Assembly (NCBI GenBank): GCA_943361925.1
Contig: CALRIT020000018.1
Coordinates: forward strand, 1 to 64,000
Length of the DNA stretch: 64,000 nt
Source: CAISCU01 sp943361925
GTDB lineage: Bacteria; Bacteroidota; Bacteroidia; UKL13-3
Direction: 5' to 3'
The position numbers were made by a program, and so were the translations under genes. Positions 1 to 8,392 of the stretch are shown here, in pieces. The notes under the pieces are model-generated. The model was not told the origin of the DNA. It was given only the letters and a program-made list of their open reading frames with translations, and ran no database searches. Numbering within the stretch: position 1 is the first letter of the stretch; every line of letters begins with the position of its first letter.

Positions 1-71
1 CTTTGTTTTTTAAAATGTTCAGCACATGCTTTCGAATCAGGGAAGTCTTTTAGAAATGTTAAAATGCTCAT
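1..71 (-). CDS. IS1595-like transposase, N-terminal fragment (cut by window edge)
   Basis: Reading leftward from the ATG at 71-69 gives 23 uninterrupted codons, starting MSILTFLKDFPDSKACAEHF and running off the window. This opening resembles the N-terminus of IS1595/ISXO2-type transposases, where a 'FxxxFPxxxxCxxxF' segment precedes a zinc-ribbon (CxxC) and a DDE-type catalytic domain; those parts would lie outside the window. Family assignment rests on 23 residues only, so it is tentative. A hairpin and a sequence motif that recurs elsewhere in the window lie just upstream of the start (97-148). Confidence 0.5.
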   Translation of the reverse strand, partial: MSILTFLKDFPDSKACAEHFKKQ

Positions 72-96
72 TTTGAATAATTTTATTCAAATTTAA

Positions 97-131
97 TTTA
101 CCAGCCCGCAACCTATTTGCGGGCTGGTAAA
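97..131. repeat. GC-rich hairpin upstream of the edge transposase
   Basis: A perfect 15-bp stem (TTTACCAGCCCGCAA and its complement) surrounds a 5-nt loop. It is much more GC-rich than the surrounding DNA. Neither side carries a clear T-run, so it is not a textbook terminator. It may be part of the end of the insertion sequence whose transposase begins at 71, or a terminator for a gene left of the window. Confidence 0.5.
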
Positions 132-250
132 CATGCGGATATTCGTATAAGATTTTTAATGAAATCGAATTCAATTATTATTAATTAAATTTAAATAAAT
201 AAATGAGCATAAATTTTTCAGAAAACTAAAACAAACATTAACTAAAAACT

Positions 251-703
251 ATGTTAAAACTCAAACACCTCAAATTAAACTCTTCAATTTTGGGAGTTAT
301 TTTATTTGTAACCTTAATAGGTTCAAATAGCAAAAATTCGCTTGCGAAAATACCTGAAGATCTTCAATTAAATTCTACCAGAATTTCTATGGTGAATTCA
401 GAATTAGAAGAATCACCTTGGGTATTAGGTTATTCAGACAAACAGATTCAAATTTTTTATCAAAACATTGTATGTGATGGTAAGGAAATGATTAAAATGA
501 GAATTATTAATTTGACTTTAAAATCCTTAAAAATCGATTATTCACTTTGGGAAGGAATAGGATTTAAGACATTGCAAATTGATGCATTAGCAAATTTAGA
601 AGGGATTTGTTCTGAAGGTTATAATTATCCTTTAATGGAATTAGTTCCTAATCAAATTAAAGATAAAAAAGTAACAATGACAGTAAAATATATAAACCTA
701 TAA
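251..703 (+). CDS. Small exported protein of unknown function
   Basis: A 150-residue protein that I do not recognise. The N-terminus has several lysines followed by a hydrophobic stretch (about residues 12-26) ending near Ser-Leu-Ala, consistent with a Sec signal peptide. The mature part is mixed alpha/beta-like with two cysteines (in IVCDGKEM and GICSEGYNY) that could form a periplasmic disulfide. The next gene starts 1 nt after its stop codon, so it is probably co-transcribed with the T9SS cargo protein and the OmpA-like protein. Coding status is supported by the signal peptide and tight spacing. Confidence 0.6.
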   Translation: MLKLKHLKLNSSILGVILFVTLIGSNSKNSLAKIPEDLQLNSTRISMVNSELEESPWVLGYSDKQIQIFYQNIVCDGKEMIKMRIINLTLKSLKIDYSLWEGIGFKTLQIDALANLEGICSEGYNYPLMELVPNQIKDKKVTMTVKYINL

Positions 704-704
704 T

Positions 705-3700
705 ATGAAAAATAAATTACTCTTTTTTAAAACAGCAATTTTATTATTTGCATTGTTTTTATTTTCAAACACAAAAGCTCAGGTTCTTTACACTAAAGTT
801 CTGGTAAGTGATTCGGGAGCAACAAACACATTAGGTAGCGCCAATACAAGTAAAAATATAGCAGTGGCTCCAAATGGTATGATTGGAGTTGTATATGTAG
901 GCTCATCAGGTGTTAGATTTGCTAAAAGTGTTAATCGCGGCCAATCTTTCCTTCCAAGTGTAAAATTAAGTTCAGCAACTAATGGTGAAGCTGAAATTAA
1001 CCTTGCAGCAAATGGTAATATATATATCGTTCATGATAATAAAATATATATTAGTAGTGATGAGGGAAATACATTTGTTACCAATACTTTCTCAAGTTCA
1101 GGCGTTGCCTATCCACATGTAACAAGTTATGGTGATAATGTTTATGTTTCGAACGTTGCAAAGGTTTTTCGGAATTTTAATAATGGATTAGACACATTTT
1201 ATTCTTATCAAATTCCCGCTTCATATGCATTTGCAGATATTTTTGCTGACCCTTCAAATGGAAATGTTTTTGTTCCTGCTGATAATCCCACTATCTTTTT
1301 AAATAAAAGTGTTACTTCTGCGGATACTTTTGTAAACATTCCTGTCACACCAACTAAATCAGTCTTTTATTCAAGTTATGCCTTAAGTTATGGGTCTTTG
1401 GGGACTTACCTTTTTGCAGCAGGTGGTCCTCTTGGATCCGGTAATAGCACTGATGGATTAAAATTTGACCTTGCTACAGGCACAAATTCTTCATTAACAT
1501 ATGCCCCAAATACAGGACCAACGGATAGAACTTTAACCGCAGACGATTTAGGAGATTTAGTGGATGGTTATAGAAGTGGAAACCGATTTGCTTTCAGGGT
1601 TAGCCAAAATTTTGGAACTAGTTTTGATACCACACAATTCTTTTTAGATAGTGCAGTAAATCATAATATTGCAATTAATACTTTTACACAAGATGTTGTT
1701 AGGGCTTATACAGGAAATAATGGCAAAATTTATGTTGATGTTCTTCAAGGACTTTTATTGCCACGCACTGTTGTTTTACCTACAATTACCACTTTTGGTA
1801 CTTTAAATCCGTTTTCAAAATGCGGTTCAAATGCTTCCGCTGTGCAGAGTTTTAGAGTTAAAGGAGTCGATTTAAATAAAAATTTGATTGTTAAGGCTCC
1901 TTCCGGTATGCAAGTTTCATTGAATTCAAGTTCTGGTTTCGATTCTACTTTAACTGTGATTCCAAGCTCAGGAAAAGTTGATTCTATTCTTGTATATGTT
2001 CGCATGGGAGCAAATGCTTCAGGAAATATTACCGGTAAAATTGCTTGCACCTCAATTGGCGCAATTACTAAATATTTAGATATAACTGCTTCAATTGTAT
2101 CACAACCTTCAATCACCATTTCAAGTATTGCAGATATTTATACCAACCAAACTTCATTCAGTATACCTTATACAGCTACTACAGGTAATCCGGATCAATA
2201 TTCAATTTCAACCAGTACTCCTAATGCAATGCCTAGTTTTGTTCCGGTTGTAAATGCAAGTTTAAGTACTACTCCAATTGCTGTAAATGTTCCGGCTAGT
2301 GCCATTGGTACTTATAATTTTAATTTAACTGTTAAAAATAGTAACACTGGTTGCAGTAGCCAAAATGTTGAATTGAATTTGAAAGTTGTGGTTCCACCTA
2401 CTGCTCCTCCAACTGTATTAACAAACGGAGCAAGTTTAATTACAGCAACAACAGCAACTTTAGGAGGAAATGTAACATATGCAGGTACCGCCTCAGTTAC
2501 CGAACGTGGTGTTGTATATTCAACTAACCCAAATCCAACAATTGCTGATACCAAAGTTACAATGGGTAATGGAGTTGGTGTCTATTCTCAGGTTGTAACA
2601 GGTTTATCTCAAATAACAACTTACCATGTTCGTGCATATGCTATAAACTCAATTGGTACCAGTTATGGTGCTGATAGTTCATTTACTACAGATTTTATTC
2701 CACCACCAAGTGTTAGCTTAGTAGCTACATTTGATCCTTTCATATCATGTGCTGGTGCAGCTTCAACTCCTCAACAGTTTACAGCTAGTGGCATTAACTT
2801 AACCGGAGATATCACAGTTTCAGCACCAACAGGATTTGAAGTTTCTACAACAATGACATCAGGATTTGCTTCTAGTTTAATTTTAACTGCAACTTCTGGA
2901 ACAGTAAATGCAACAACACTTTACATTCGTATCAGTAGCACTGCAACTGGTACACCTTCCGGCAATTTAAGTGTAAGTTCTAATGGTGCAACTACTCAAA
3001 ATCAAAGTATCAATGCATCTTTAAATCCGGTTCCTGCAACTCCGGTAATCAGCATTAAACCATCAAGTCCAATTTGCCAAGGTGCGCAATACCTAAATTT
3101 TGGTGCATCTAATCCTGCTCCTGCAGGCGTTAACTACCAATGGTCAGTTCAAAATGCAACTCTTTATGCGCAAGGTAGCACAAAACAATACAGCCTAATT
3201 AGCTTCCCAACTGCCGGAAAAGCTATTGTAACATTAACAGCATCACAAAATGGTTGTAATTCATCCGCTAGTGTTGAAATGACAGTAAACGCTGAACAAA
3301 ACCATACAGCAACAGTTCGTTACTTTAACAAGAATTTTGTTTGTGAAGCAAATATGGTTCAAAAGTATCAGTGGGGATATGATGATTTGCCTTCACTTAA
3401 AGGTAATATTATTCAAAATGAAATCAACCAAAACTACTTCAATGCAACTCCTGAAACTGCTACTAAAGCCTATTGGGTAATTTCAAACAGTGGAAACTGT
3501 TACCAAAAAACATATCATGCAGTACCTTTGAGTGCAACTGAAGTTCTTGCCAAGGAGTTAGGACTTGAAGTATTTCCTAATCCTTTTAGTAGTCAAATCA
3601 ATATCCGCAGTAACAGAAACCTGAAACAAGCATCAATTAAGGTTCTTGATTTAAATGGACGTAATCTCAGCACTGAATCTATGAATGGCTCTGACCTAAT

Positions 3701-3794
3701 TATGAATCTGGATGGACTTGCAGCAGGTATTTACTTGCTTCATGTTGAAGATGAAAACGGTCTTGTTTCAACAACTAAAATTATTAAACACTAA
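705..3794 (+). CDS. Large secreted T9SS cargo protein with Asp-box, FN3-like and sorting domains
   Basis: 1,029 residues. A signal peptide (1-25, ending TKAQ) is followed by a propeller-like region (about 26-345) with an Asp-box-like motif SSDEGNTF near residue 117, as in sialidase/BNR repeats. Two homologous beta-sandwich domains (about 357-466 and 667-775; shared pattern of a Cys near the start, then APxGxxVS) flank an FN3-like domain (about 567-660). A PKD/Ig-like region follows (about 777-865). The last ~80 residues (VFPNPF..., then GxxLxxxxMNG, ending TTKIIKH) form a type A T9SS sorting domain, so the product should cross the outer membrane and be released or anchored at the cell surface. 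I see no catalytic residues, so the ligand is unknown. An OmpA-like gene follows 11 nt downstream. Confidence 0.85.
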   Translation: MKNKLLFFKTAILLFALFLFSNTKAQVLYTKVLVSDSGATNTLGSANTSKNIAVAPNGMIGVVYVGSSGVRFAKSVNRGQSFLPSVKLSSATNGEAEINLAANGNIYIVHDNKIYISSDEGNTFVTNTFSSSGVAYPHVTSYGDNVYVSNVAKVFRNFNNGLDTFYSYQIPASYAFADIFADPSNGNVFVPADNPTIFLNKSVTSADTFVNIPVTPTKSVFYSSYALSYGSLGTYLFAAGGPLGSGNSTDGLKFDLATGTNSSLTYAPNTGPTDRTLTADDLGDLVDGYRSGNRFAFRVSQNFGTSFDTTQFFLDSAVNHNIAINTFTQDVVRAYTGNNGKIYVDVLQGLLLPRTVVLPTITTFGTLNPFSKCGSNASAVQSFRVKGVDLNKNLIVKAPSGMQVSLNSSSGFDSTLTVIPSSGKVDSILVYVRMGANASGNITGKIACTSIGAITKYLDITASIVSQPSITISSIADIYTNQTSFSIPYTATTGNPDQYSISTSTPNAMPSFVPVVNASLSTTPIAVNVPASAIGTYNFNLTVKNSNTGCSSQNVELNLKVVVPPTAPPTVLTNGASLITATTATLGGNVTYAGTASVTERGVVYSTNPNPTIADTKVTMGNGVGVYSQVVTGLSQITTYHVRAYAINSIGTSYGADSSFTTDFIPPPSVSLVATFDPFISCAGAASTPQQFTASGINLTGDITVSAPTGFEVSTTMTSGFASSLILTATSGTVNATTLYIRISSTATGTPSGNLSVSSNGATTQNQSINASLNPVPATPVISIKPSSPICQGAQYLNFGASNPAPAGVNYQWSVQNATLYAQGSTKQYSLISFPTAGKAIVTLTASQNGCNSSASVEMTVNAEQNHTATVRYFNKNFVCEANMVQKYQWGYDDLPSLKGNIIQNEINQNYFNATPETATKAYWVISNSGNCYQKTYHAVPLSATEVLAKELGLEVFPNPFSSQINIRSNRNLKQASIKVLDLNGRNLSTESMNGSDLIMNLDGLAAGIYLLHVEDENGLVSTTKIIKH

Positions 3795-3805
3795 TCGCTC
3801 AACTC

Positions 3806-5539
3806 ATGAACTTGTTAAAAAAGATATCCATTGGTTTTGGTCTTGCTGTTACCACTTTTAACGTAGCAAGCGCCCAGAACACAAATACCTTCGGAACTGA
3901 TGCACAAATGCCCCGTTGGTTTATTGGAGGCGGAATTGCCGCAGGAACCCAAATTGGTAACATAGAACAAAATAACTGGAACCAAGCTTATACAAATGCA
4001 CTGAATGCCTCCAACTCAAACTTGGATCAAACAGGAGCTTCACACTTAGGCCTAAATTTGAGTTTAGGTTACTTCTTCGACAAAAATCGTAATTTTGGAT
4101 TGGGTACCGGACTGCAATATTTGTCAAGTAAAACCCAATATTCTATAGAGAACTTTGGTATCGAGTACCAATCAACCGACAATTTCGGTAGTACTTTCAG
4201 ACAGGGATTACGTGCAAATGCACCCATTGAAGAGCAAATTAAACAAACCCTCATTGGTTTACCTGTCATGTTAATGTACAAAAAGCAGCTAAACAATAAA
4301 TGGGGATTGAATCTCGATGCAGGTGTTGTGTTTAACCTAAGTCAAAAAGCTACTTTTAATGCAGAAGATGCCAAATTTGACTATGAAGCCATTTATAGTT
4401 TTGATGGAAACGGAAATCCTGTTTACGACAATTCACCAACACCAAATCCTAACGACTGGCTCGTAACCAAAGCACATTATGAAAAAGTGAATAGTGATGG
4501 AAATGTGAATGTATATTTTGAAGACTTGTATAGTAAAGGTTACAATGTAGGATTGGGAGTAAAACCAAACAGTACTGAAGGCGATGTTAAAAATACTAGC
4601 ATCAGTATGTCTTGGTTTATTCGTCCGAGTGTAAGTTACCGCATTAAACCTAATTTGGCTTTGCATGCCAATTTGGTTTATCAGCAAGTTAAAACCACAT
4701 TCGAACAAGATGCAAATTACCGCATCACAAACAAACGTGGTGAATATAATTCTATGAGCAATGGCTTAAAAAGTAATAATCAAGGTTTATTGCAGTTTGG
4801 TTTAGGTATCAGATATTATTTCGGTAAAGAGCGTGAAGAAAAACCATTACCTCCGCCGCCAGCGCCAGCACCTGCTCCTGCAGCACCAGAAGTAAAAGAA
4901 GAACCTAAAAAGGCAGATCCTTACAAAGAAATGGTGAAAGTTACTATTAAACTTCAGGATGAGAAATATGGCAAGCCGGTACCGGGAAGCATTGTTATCA
5001 AACAAAAAAACAAAGAAGTATTCAATGGCAATGCAGATGCATCGGGTTTGAGTAATTTCTATTTGGAGCCAGGTACTTATTCAGTAAGTGTTAGTGCTAA
5101 AGGATATATTCCTGCTGAAGAGTCTCTTGAACTAAAAAGCAGTGAAAAAGGTACTTCAAAAATTATTGAATTAAAACAACCTAAAATCGAAAAAGGATTG
5201 GTATTCAAACTAAAGGCTATCAATTTTGAAACAGGTGCTGATAAAATGAAAGAATCATCGTTTGATATCTTAAATAAAATGGCAGCTATTCTAAATGAAA
5301 ATCCAAATATGGTTATTGAGGTAGCCGGTCATACAGATAATGTTGGCGATGACCAAAAGAACTTGGTTTTATCAGAAAATCGTGCAAAAACAGTCATGAA
5401 TTATTTGTTAAGCAAAGGAGTTAATGCAAAACAAATGAAAGCTGTTGGTTATGGAGAAACTCAACCAATTGCAGATAACAATACAGAAGATGGTCGTTTA
5501 GCAAATAGACGAGTAATGTTTACTGTACTTGAATTTTAA
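3806..5539 (+). CDS. OmpA-family outer-membrane protein with beta-barrel and PEGA-like domain
   Basis: 577 residues. After the signal peptide (1-23, ending ASAQ) comes a PorT/OMP_b-brl-type beta-barrel (about 30-340), a proline/alanine-rich linker (about 347-370), a PEGA/carboxypeptidase-regulatory-like beta-sandwich (about 375-450), and a C-terminal OmpA peptidoglycan-binding domain (about 455-577). The OmpA domain shows the usual GHTDNVG and LSENRAKTV motifs, with the Asp and Arg that contact diaminopimelate. The role is probably structural, tethering the outer membrane to peptidoglycan, possibly as a partner of the secreted protein encoded 11 nt upstream. A strong hairpin terminator lies just downstream. 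Confidence 0.9.
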   Translation: MNLLKKISIGFGLAVTTFNVASAQNTNTFGTDAQMPRWFIGGGIAAGTQIGNIEQNNWNQAYTNALNASNSNLDQTGASHLGLNLSLGYFFDKNRNFGLGTGLQYLSSKTQYSIENFGIEYQSTDNFGSTFRQGLRANAPIEEQIKQTLIGLPVMLMYKKQLNNKWGLNLDAGVVFNLSQKATFNAEDAKFDYEAIYSFDGNGNPVYDNSPTPNPNDWLVTKAHYEKVNSDGNVNVYFEDLYSKGYNVGLGVKPNSTEGDVKNTSISMSWFIRPSVSYRIKPNLALHANLVYQQVKTTFEQDANYRITNKRGEYNSMSNGLKSNNQGLLQFGLGIRYYFGKEREEKPLPPPPAPAPAPAAPEVKEEPKKADPYKEMVKVTIKLQDEKYGKPVPGSIVIKQKNKEVFNGNADASGLSNFYLEPGTYSVSVSAKGYIPAEESLELKSSEKGTSKIIELKQPKIEKGLVFKLKAINFETGADKMKESSFDILNKMAAILNENPNMVIEVAGHTDNVGDDQKNLVLSENRAKTVMNYLLSKGVNAKQMKAVGYGETQPIADNNTEDGRLANRRVMFTVLEF

Positions 5540-5560
5540 CTCGTTATAGTACTTGTATTT

Positions 5561-5596
5561 AAAAGTCGGATTGCAAATTTGCAATCCGACTTTTTT
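5561..5596 (+). terminator. Rho-independent terminator after the OmpA-like gene
   Basis: A perfect 26-nt palindrome (GTCGGATTGCAAA and its complement, 5565-5590) is preceded by AAAA and followed by six T. It begins 21 nt after the stop codon. Confidence 0.85.
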
Positions 5597-5806
5597 ATGT
5601 TTTAAATCCAGCTATGATTGATCAAAAACTATTTGAATGAACTCCTTAATTGTTAATCACAAAACGTTTCAATACTAAAAGCGATTTATTTTTTGGGGCT
5701 TGCCGACAGGCTTAGACAAATTGATAACTAAAGAAAAATCCTACCAAGCCTGCCGGCCGGGCTGTTTGTTCCAAGCTGTTTGGCTCTGGCAGCAGCCATA
5801 AGAAAA

Positions 5807-5836
5807 CTTTGGCTTTTAGCTTTTTGCTTTTTGCCT
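5807..5836. repeat. Degenerate GCTTTTT-type short repeat
   Basis: Several units of the pattern (T)GGCTTTTAGC / TTTTTGC follow one another. On the other strand this is the AGCAAAA/AGCCAAA pattern also found at 5991-6023, 12091-12147 and 12403-12436. Confidence 0.5.
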
Positions 5837-5896
5837 CAGATTTAGTGTAATTTAAACGAATGGTTGTTATAAGAAATATTTTTTCCATCATTCAAA

Positions 5897-5938
5897 AACA
5901 AACAAAAAAACGCTACTTAAAAGCAGCGTTTTTGTTTG
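5897..5938 (-). terminator. Bidirectional-type terminator, probably for the leftward DUF4139 gene
   Basis: The stem AAAAACGCT / AGCGTTTTT encloses a 10-nt loop and is extended by A-rich and T-rich arms, giving a T-run in either direction. It lies about 105 nt beyond the stop codon of the leftward gene. Confidence 0.65.
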
Positions 5939-5990
5939 TAGAAGAATTAAAAATGGAAATTATAAAGAGGATTTTCATACTACAAGAATC

Positions 5991-6023
5991 TTAGCCAATA
6001 GCCACAGCCAATAGCCAAAAGCC
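5991..6023. repeat. AGCCAAW tandem short repeat
   Basis: Five consecutive 6-7-nt units (AGCCAAT, AGCCAC, AGCCAAT, AGCCAAA, AGCC). The same motif occurs in three other intergenic places in this window. Confidence 0.6.
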
Positions 6024-6041
6024 GCTTTAGTTGCACAGCAA

Positions 6042-7706
6042 CTAAAGATTAGCTACTGTCCTCCCTTTCGGATACCTCACTTCATAAGTGAAGATGATTT
6101 TTTTGCTTTCTTTTGAATTCAATTTCAATTTCCAAGTGAGTAAGCCTGTTAGTGGATCAAGCTCAGCTCCATCACCATCCAATAAACTTACTTTGATTTC
6201 TTCAGTACCTTGGACAACTGGAATTTGGTCTTCAAGTTTAATTTCAATCGGAATATTTTTCGAATTTCTTACTACTAACTCAATACTTCTTGTTTCCACT
6301 TTTTCCTGATCGATCATTTTTACTTTGTATTTCTCTTTGATTTTTTTCCTACTTAATCCTATGGTTCTATCTTTTCCTAAATTTACAAAAATGGTGTCTT
6401 TCACTCCATCAGCCATCAGCATAATTTCACCTGCAAATAATCCATCAAAATGAATTCTGGCTTTTCCAGGTAAGATGTTTAAATCTTCCCAACCACCAAC
6501 ACCGGCCATTAAAAATGCATCTGTACTAAGTTTAGGAACAGCAGCAAATTCAAGCTGCATAGGAATATTCTTTTGATTAATCATCACTTTGTGGTTTTTG
6601 CCATCACTGTTTATTTCATAATTTAATTTGATGTCATATTCAGTTCTGATGAGGTTTTCGGTTACTTCAATAAAATCTGTAATTGATTTTTGTTCTGCCA
6701 TATCATCATTAAAACTAGGGGCATTGTTGTCTAATGTAACACTTTCTTTTTGCATAGGAATAACACTATTTGATGTAATTCCAATTGCTTTTCTTTTTGT
6801 TCTGTTGAAGTATTCTATAAAGCTAATTACCCACGGACTCAATTCAGGTTTGGTATTGTTATCATAAGCATTGGTAGTTGATATACTCATGTTCACATTT
6901 TTCCAGTCGATGCCCGATTGCTGATTGATGGAAGCAAAATAAATCAGTTGCATGTTTTTGCTTTTCTCCTCTGCTTTTAAATCATAGGAAGGTGTCCATG
7001 ATGCATTTGAAATTAGGTAGTTGAAATGCAATTGAGTATTAGCAGGCGATTCTGCATAAACAGTAACAATTACCCTATGTGTTGCAACAGATTCTTCTTC
7101 TCCTTCTGCATATTGTCCGTTTTGAAGATTCATTAAGTTTTGTTCACGAACCTGCAATTGTGCTAAAACTTTGTCTTTTTTAGCCTTGTTTTTATCGAGC
7201 TTAAATTCTTGTTCAAGAATGCCACTCAATCTATCTTTTAATAAATTTAAAGCATCTTTTAAAAGAGGTAATGAATCTTTTGGAAAATCGCCTTTCATCA
7301 TACGATTGTTTACCAACAGATTTTTTTCAGCAACAATAACTTTGTATTTGTAATCAATTTCTTTTAGGTCGAATCGAATTTCTTCAATTGAATCTCTTAC
7401 ATCTCTAAGTGCTTTATCGTACTGACCAGTTTTCTTTGGTTTTTCCTTATAAAGAATGTTATGGGTAGTTTCCATAACAACTCCTGATTTAGTTGTAGCC
7501 TGAAGTGAGTTTTCGTCAATAACAGGAGAAATGTTCTCAAAAATAAACTCATTATTTCCCGGTAATAGGTATACATTTTCAGAATAATGAAGATAAGCAC
7601 CCTGCAAGAATACCTGAACCTTTTGTAAATGTGCTTTAATTGGTTTGTTTTGTGCTTGAACTGAAACTGACATTAGCAGTAACATGGCGAAAATGAGTTT
7701 TTTCAT
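6042..7706 (-). CDS. DUF4139 / mucoidy-inhibitor MuiA-family exported protein
   Basis: 554 residues when started at the ATG at 7706; an in-frame upstream start at 7742 would put 12 residues ahead of a good signal peptide (MKKLIFAMLLLMSVSVQAQ), so 7706 is preferred. The layout matches DUF4140/DUF4139 proteins: an N-terminal segment (KAHLQKVQVFLQGAYL...), a lysine/glutamate-rich coiled coil (about 90-195), then a beta-rich DUF4139 domain with the typical 'ISNASWTPSYDLKAE' stretch and a C-terminal 'DQIPV' segment. The family is widespread and periplasmic or surface-associated; no enzymatic activity is established. It is transcribed away from an ECF sigma factor gene 71 nt upstream. Confidence 0.85.
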   Translation of the reverse strand: MKKLIFAMLLLMSVSVQAQNKPIKAHLQKVQVFLQGAYLHYSENVYLLPGNNEFIFENISPVIDENSLQATTKSGVVMETTHNILYKEKPKKTGQYDKALRDVRDSIEEIRFDLKEIDYKYKVIVAEKNLLVNNRMMKGDFPKDSLPLLKDALNLLKDRLSGILEQEFKLDKNKAKKDKVLAQLQVREQNLMNLQNGQYAEGEEESVATHRVIVTVYAESPANTQLHFNYLISNASWTPSYDLKAEEKSKNMQLIYFASINQQSGIDWKNVNMSISTTNAYDNNTKPELSPWVISFIEYFNRTKRKAIGITSNSVIPMQKESVTLDNNAPSFNDDMAEQKSITDFIEVTENLIRTEYDIKLNYEINSDGKNHKVMINQKNIPMQLEFAAVPKLSTDAFLMAGVGGWEDLNILPGKARIHFDGLFAGEIMLMADGVKDTIFVNLGKDRTIGLSRKKIKEKYKVKMIDQEKVETRSIELVVRNSKNIPIEIKLEDQIPVVQGTEEIKVSLLDGDGAELDPLTGLLTWKLKLNSKESKKIIFTYEVRYPKGRTVANL

Positions 7707-7777
7707 AATTTTTTGTTTTGTTACCTGAATGATGCAAGCCAAAGTGATATTCCATAAATTAAAGGAAATTTTTTTTT

Positions 7778-8392
7778 ATGTCCCTTCAAATCAGTGTTTT
7801 AAATGATGATGAGCTTTTAAGTCAGTATCGACTTAAGAGGGACAATAAACTATTGGGTGAGCTTTTTAAGAAACATGCTTTAATGGTATTTACAGTTTCA
7901 ATGAAATACCTGAAAAATGAGGATGAAGCGAACGATGTGGTGATGAATATTTTTGAAAAATTATTAAAGGAATTACATCAACATCAACCCGAAAATTTTA
8001 AAGCCTGGTTATACACCATTACAAAAAATCATTGTTTAATGATTTTACGAAAACCTATTAAAGAATCTTCATTTGGTTTGAATGAAAATGAAGATGGTTT
8101 TATGGAATCTGATATGTTTTTGCATCTATCAAATGATGAACAAGAAAAAGAGGAACAATTACAAATACTAGAACAAGCTTTACCCGAGTTAAAATCTCAG
8201 CAAAGAACCTGTATTGAATTGTTTTATCTAAAAGGGAAATCATATGAAGAGATTGCAAAACAAGAAAAATTGAGTTTAAATGAGGTGAAAAGTGCTATTC
8301 AGAATGGTAAAAGAAATTTAAAAATCATTCTGAATAAAAAAGGATTGTACCTAATTTTAATAGTAAGTGTATGGATGAGCAAAATTGTATAA
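7778..8392 (+). CDS. ECF-type RNA polymerase sigma factor
   Basis: 204 residues. A sigma-70 region 2 is visible (about 20-85: LGELFKKHALMVFTVSMKYLKNEDEANDVVMNIFEKL, then KAWLYTITKNHCLMILRK) and a region 4 helix-turn-helix (about 135-185: ELKSQQRTCIELFYLKGKSYEEIA). It lacks regions 1 and 3, as expected for the extracytoplasmic-function group. The last 22 nt overlap the start of the downstream membrane protein with an anti-sigma-type zinc motif, so the two are translationally coupled and are probably a sigma/anti-sigma pair. The hydrophobic tail (YLILIVSVWMSKIV) is unusual for a sigma factor. Confidence 0.9.
   Translation: MSLQISVLNDDELLSQYRLKRDNKLLGELFKKHALMVFTVSMKYLKNEDEANDVVMNIFEKLLKELHQHQPENFKAWLYTITKNHCLMILRKPIKESSFGLNENEDGFMESDMFLHLSNDEQEKEEQLQILEQALPELKSQQRTCIELFYLKGKSYEEIAKQEKLSLNEVKSAIQNGKRNLKIILNKKGLYLILIVSVWMSKIV

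Larger units (their letters stand above)
5540..6041. other. Intergenic region between convergent genes, with repeats
   Basis: No gene is visible. The region holds two terminators, a GC-rich imperfect inverted repeat (GCCGACAGGCTT near 5703-5714 and AAGCCTGCCGGC near 5746-5757, one mismatch), and two clusters of degenerate AGCCAAA/GCTTTTT repeats (about 5807-5836 and 5991-6023). A 10-bp hairpin (6025-6047) overlaps the stop codon of the leftward gene. Confidence 0.6.

Noticed and set aside
1745..2119. 124-codon leftward open frame
   Set aside because: Fully antisense to the well-supported T9SS cargo gene; typical shadow of a low-stop reading frame.
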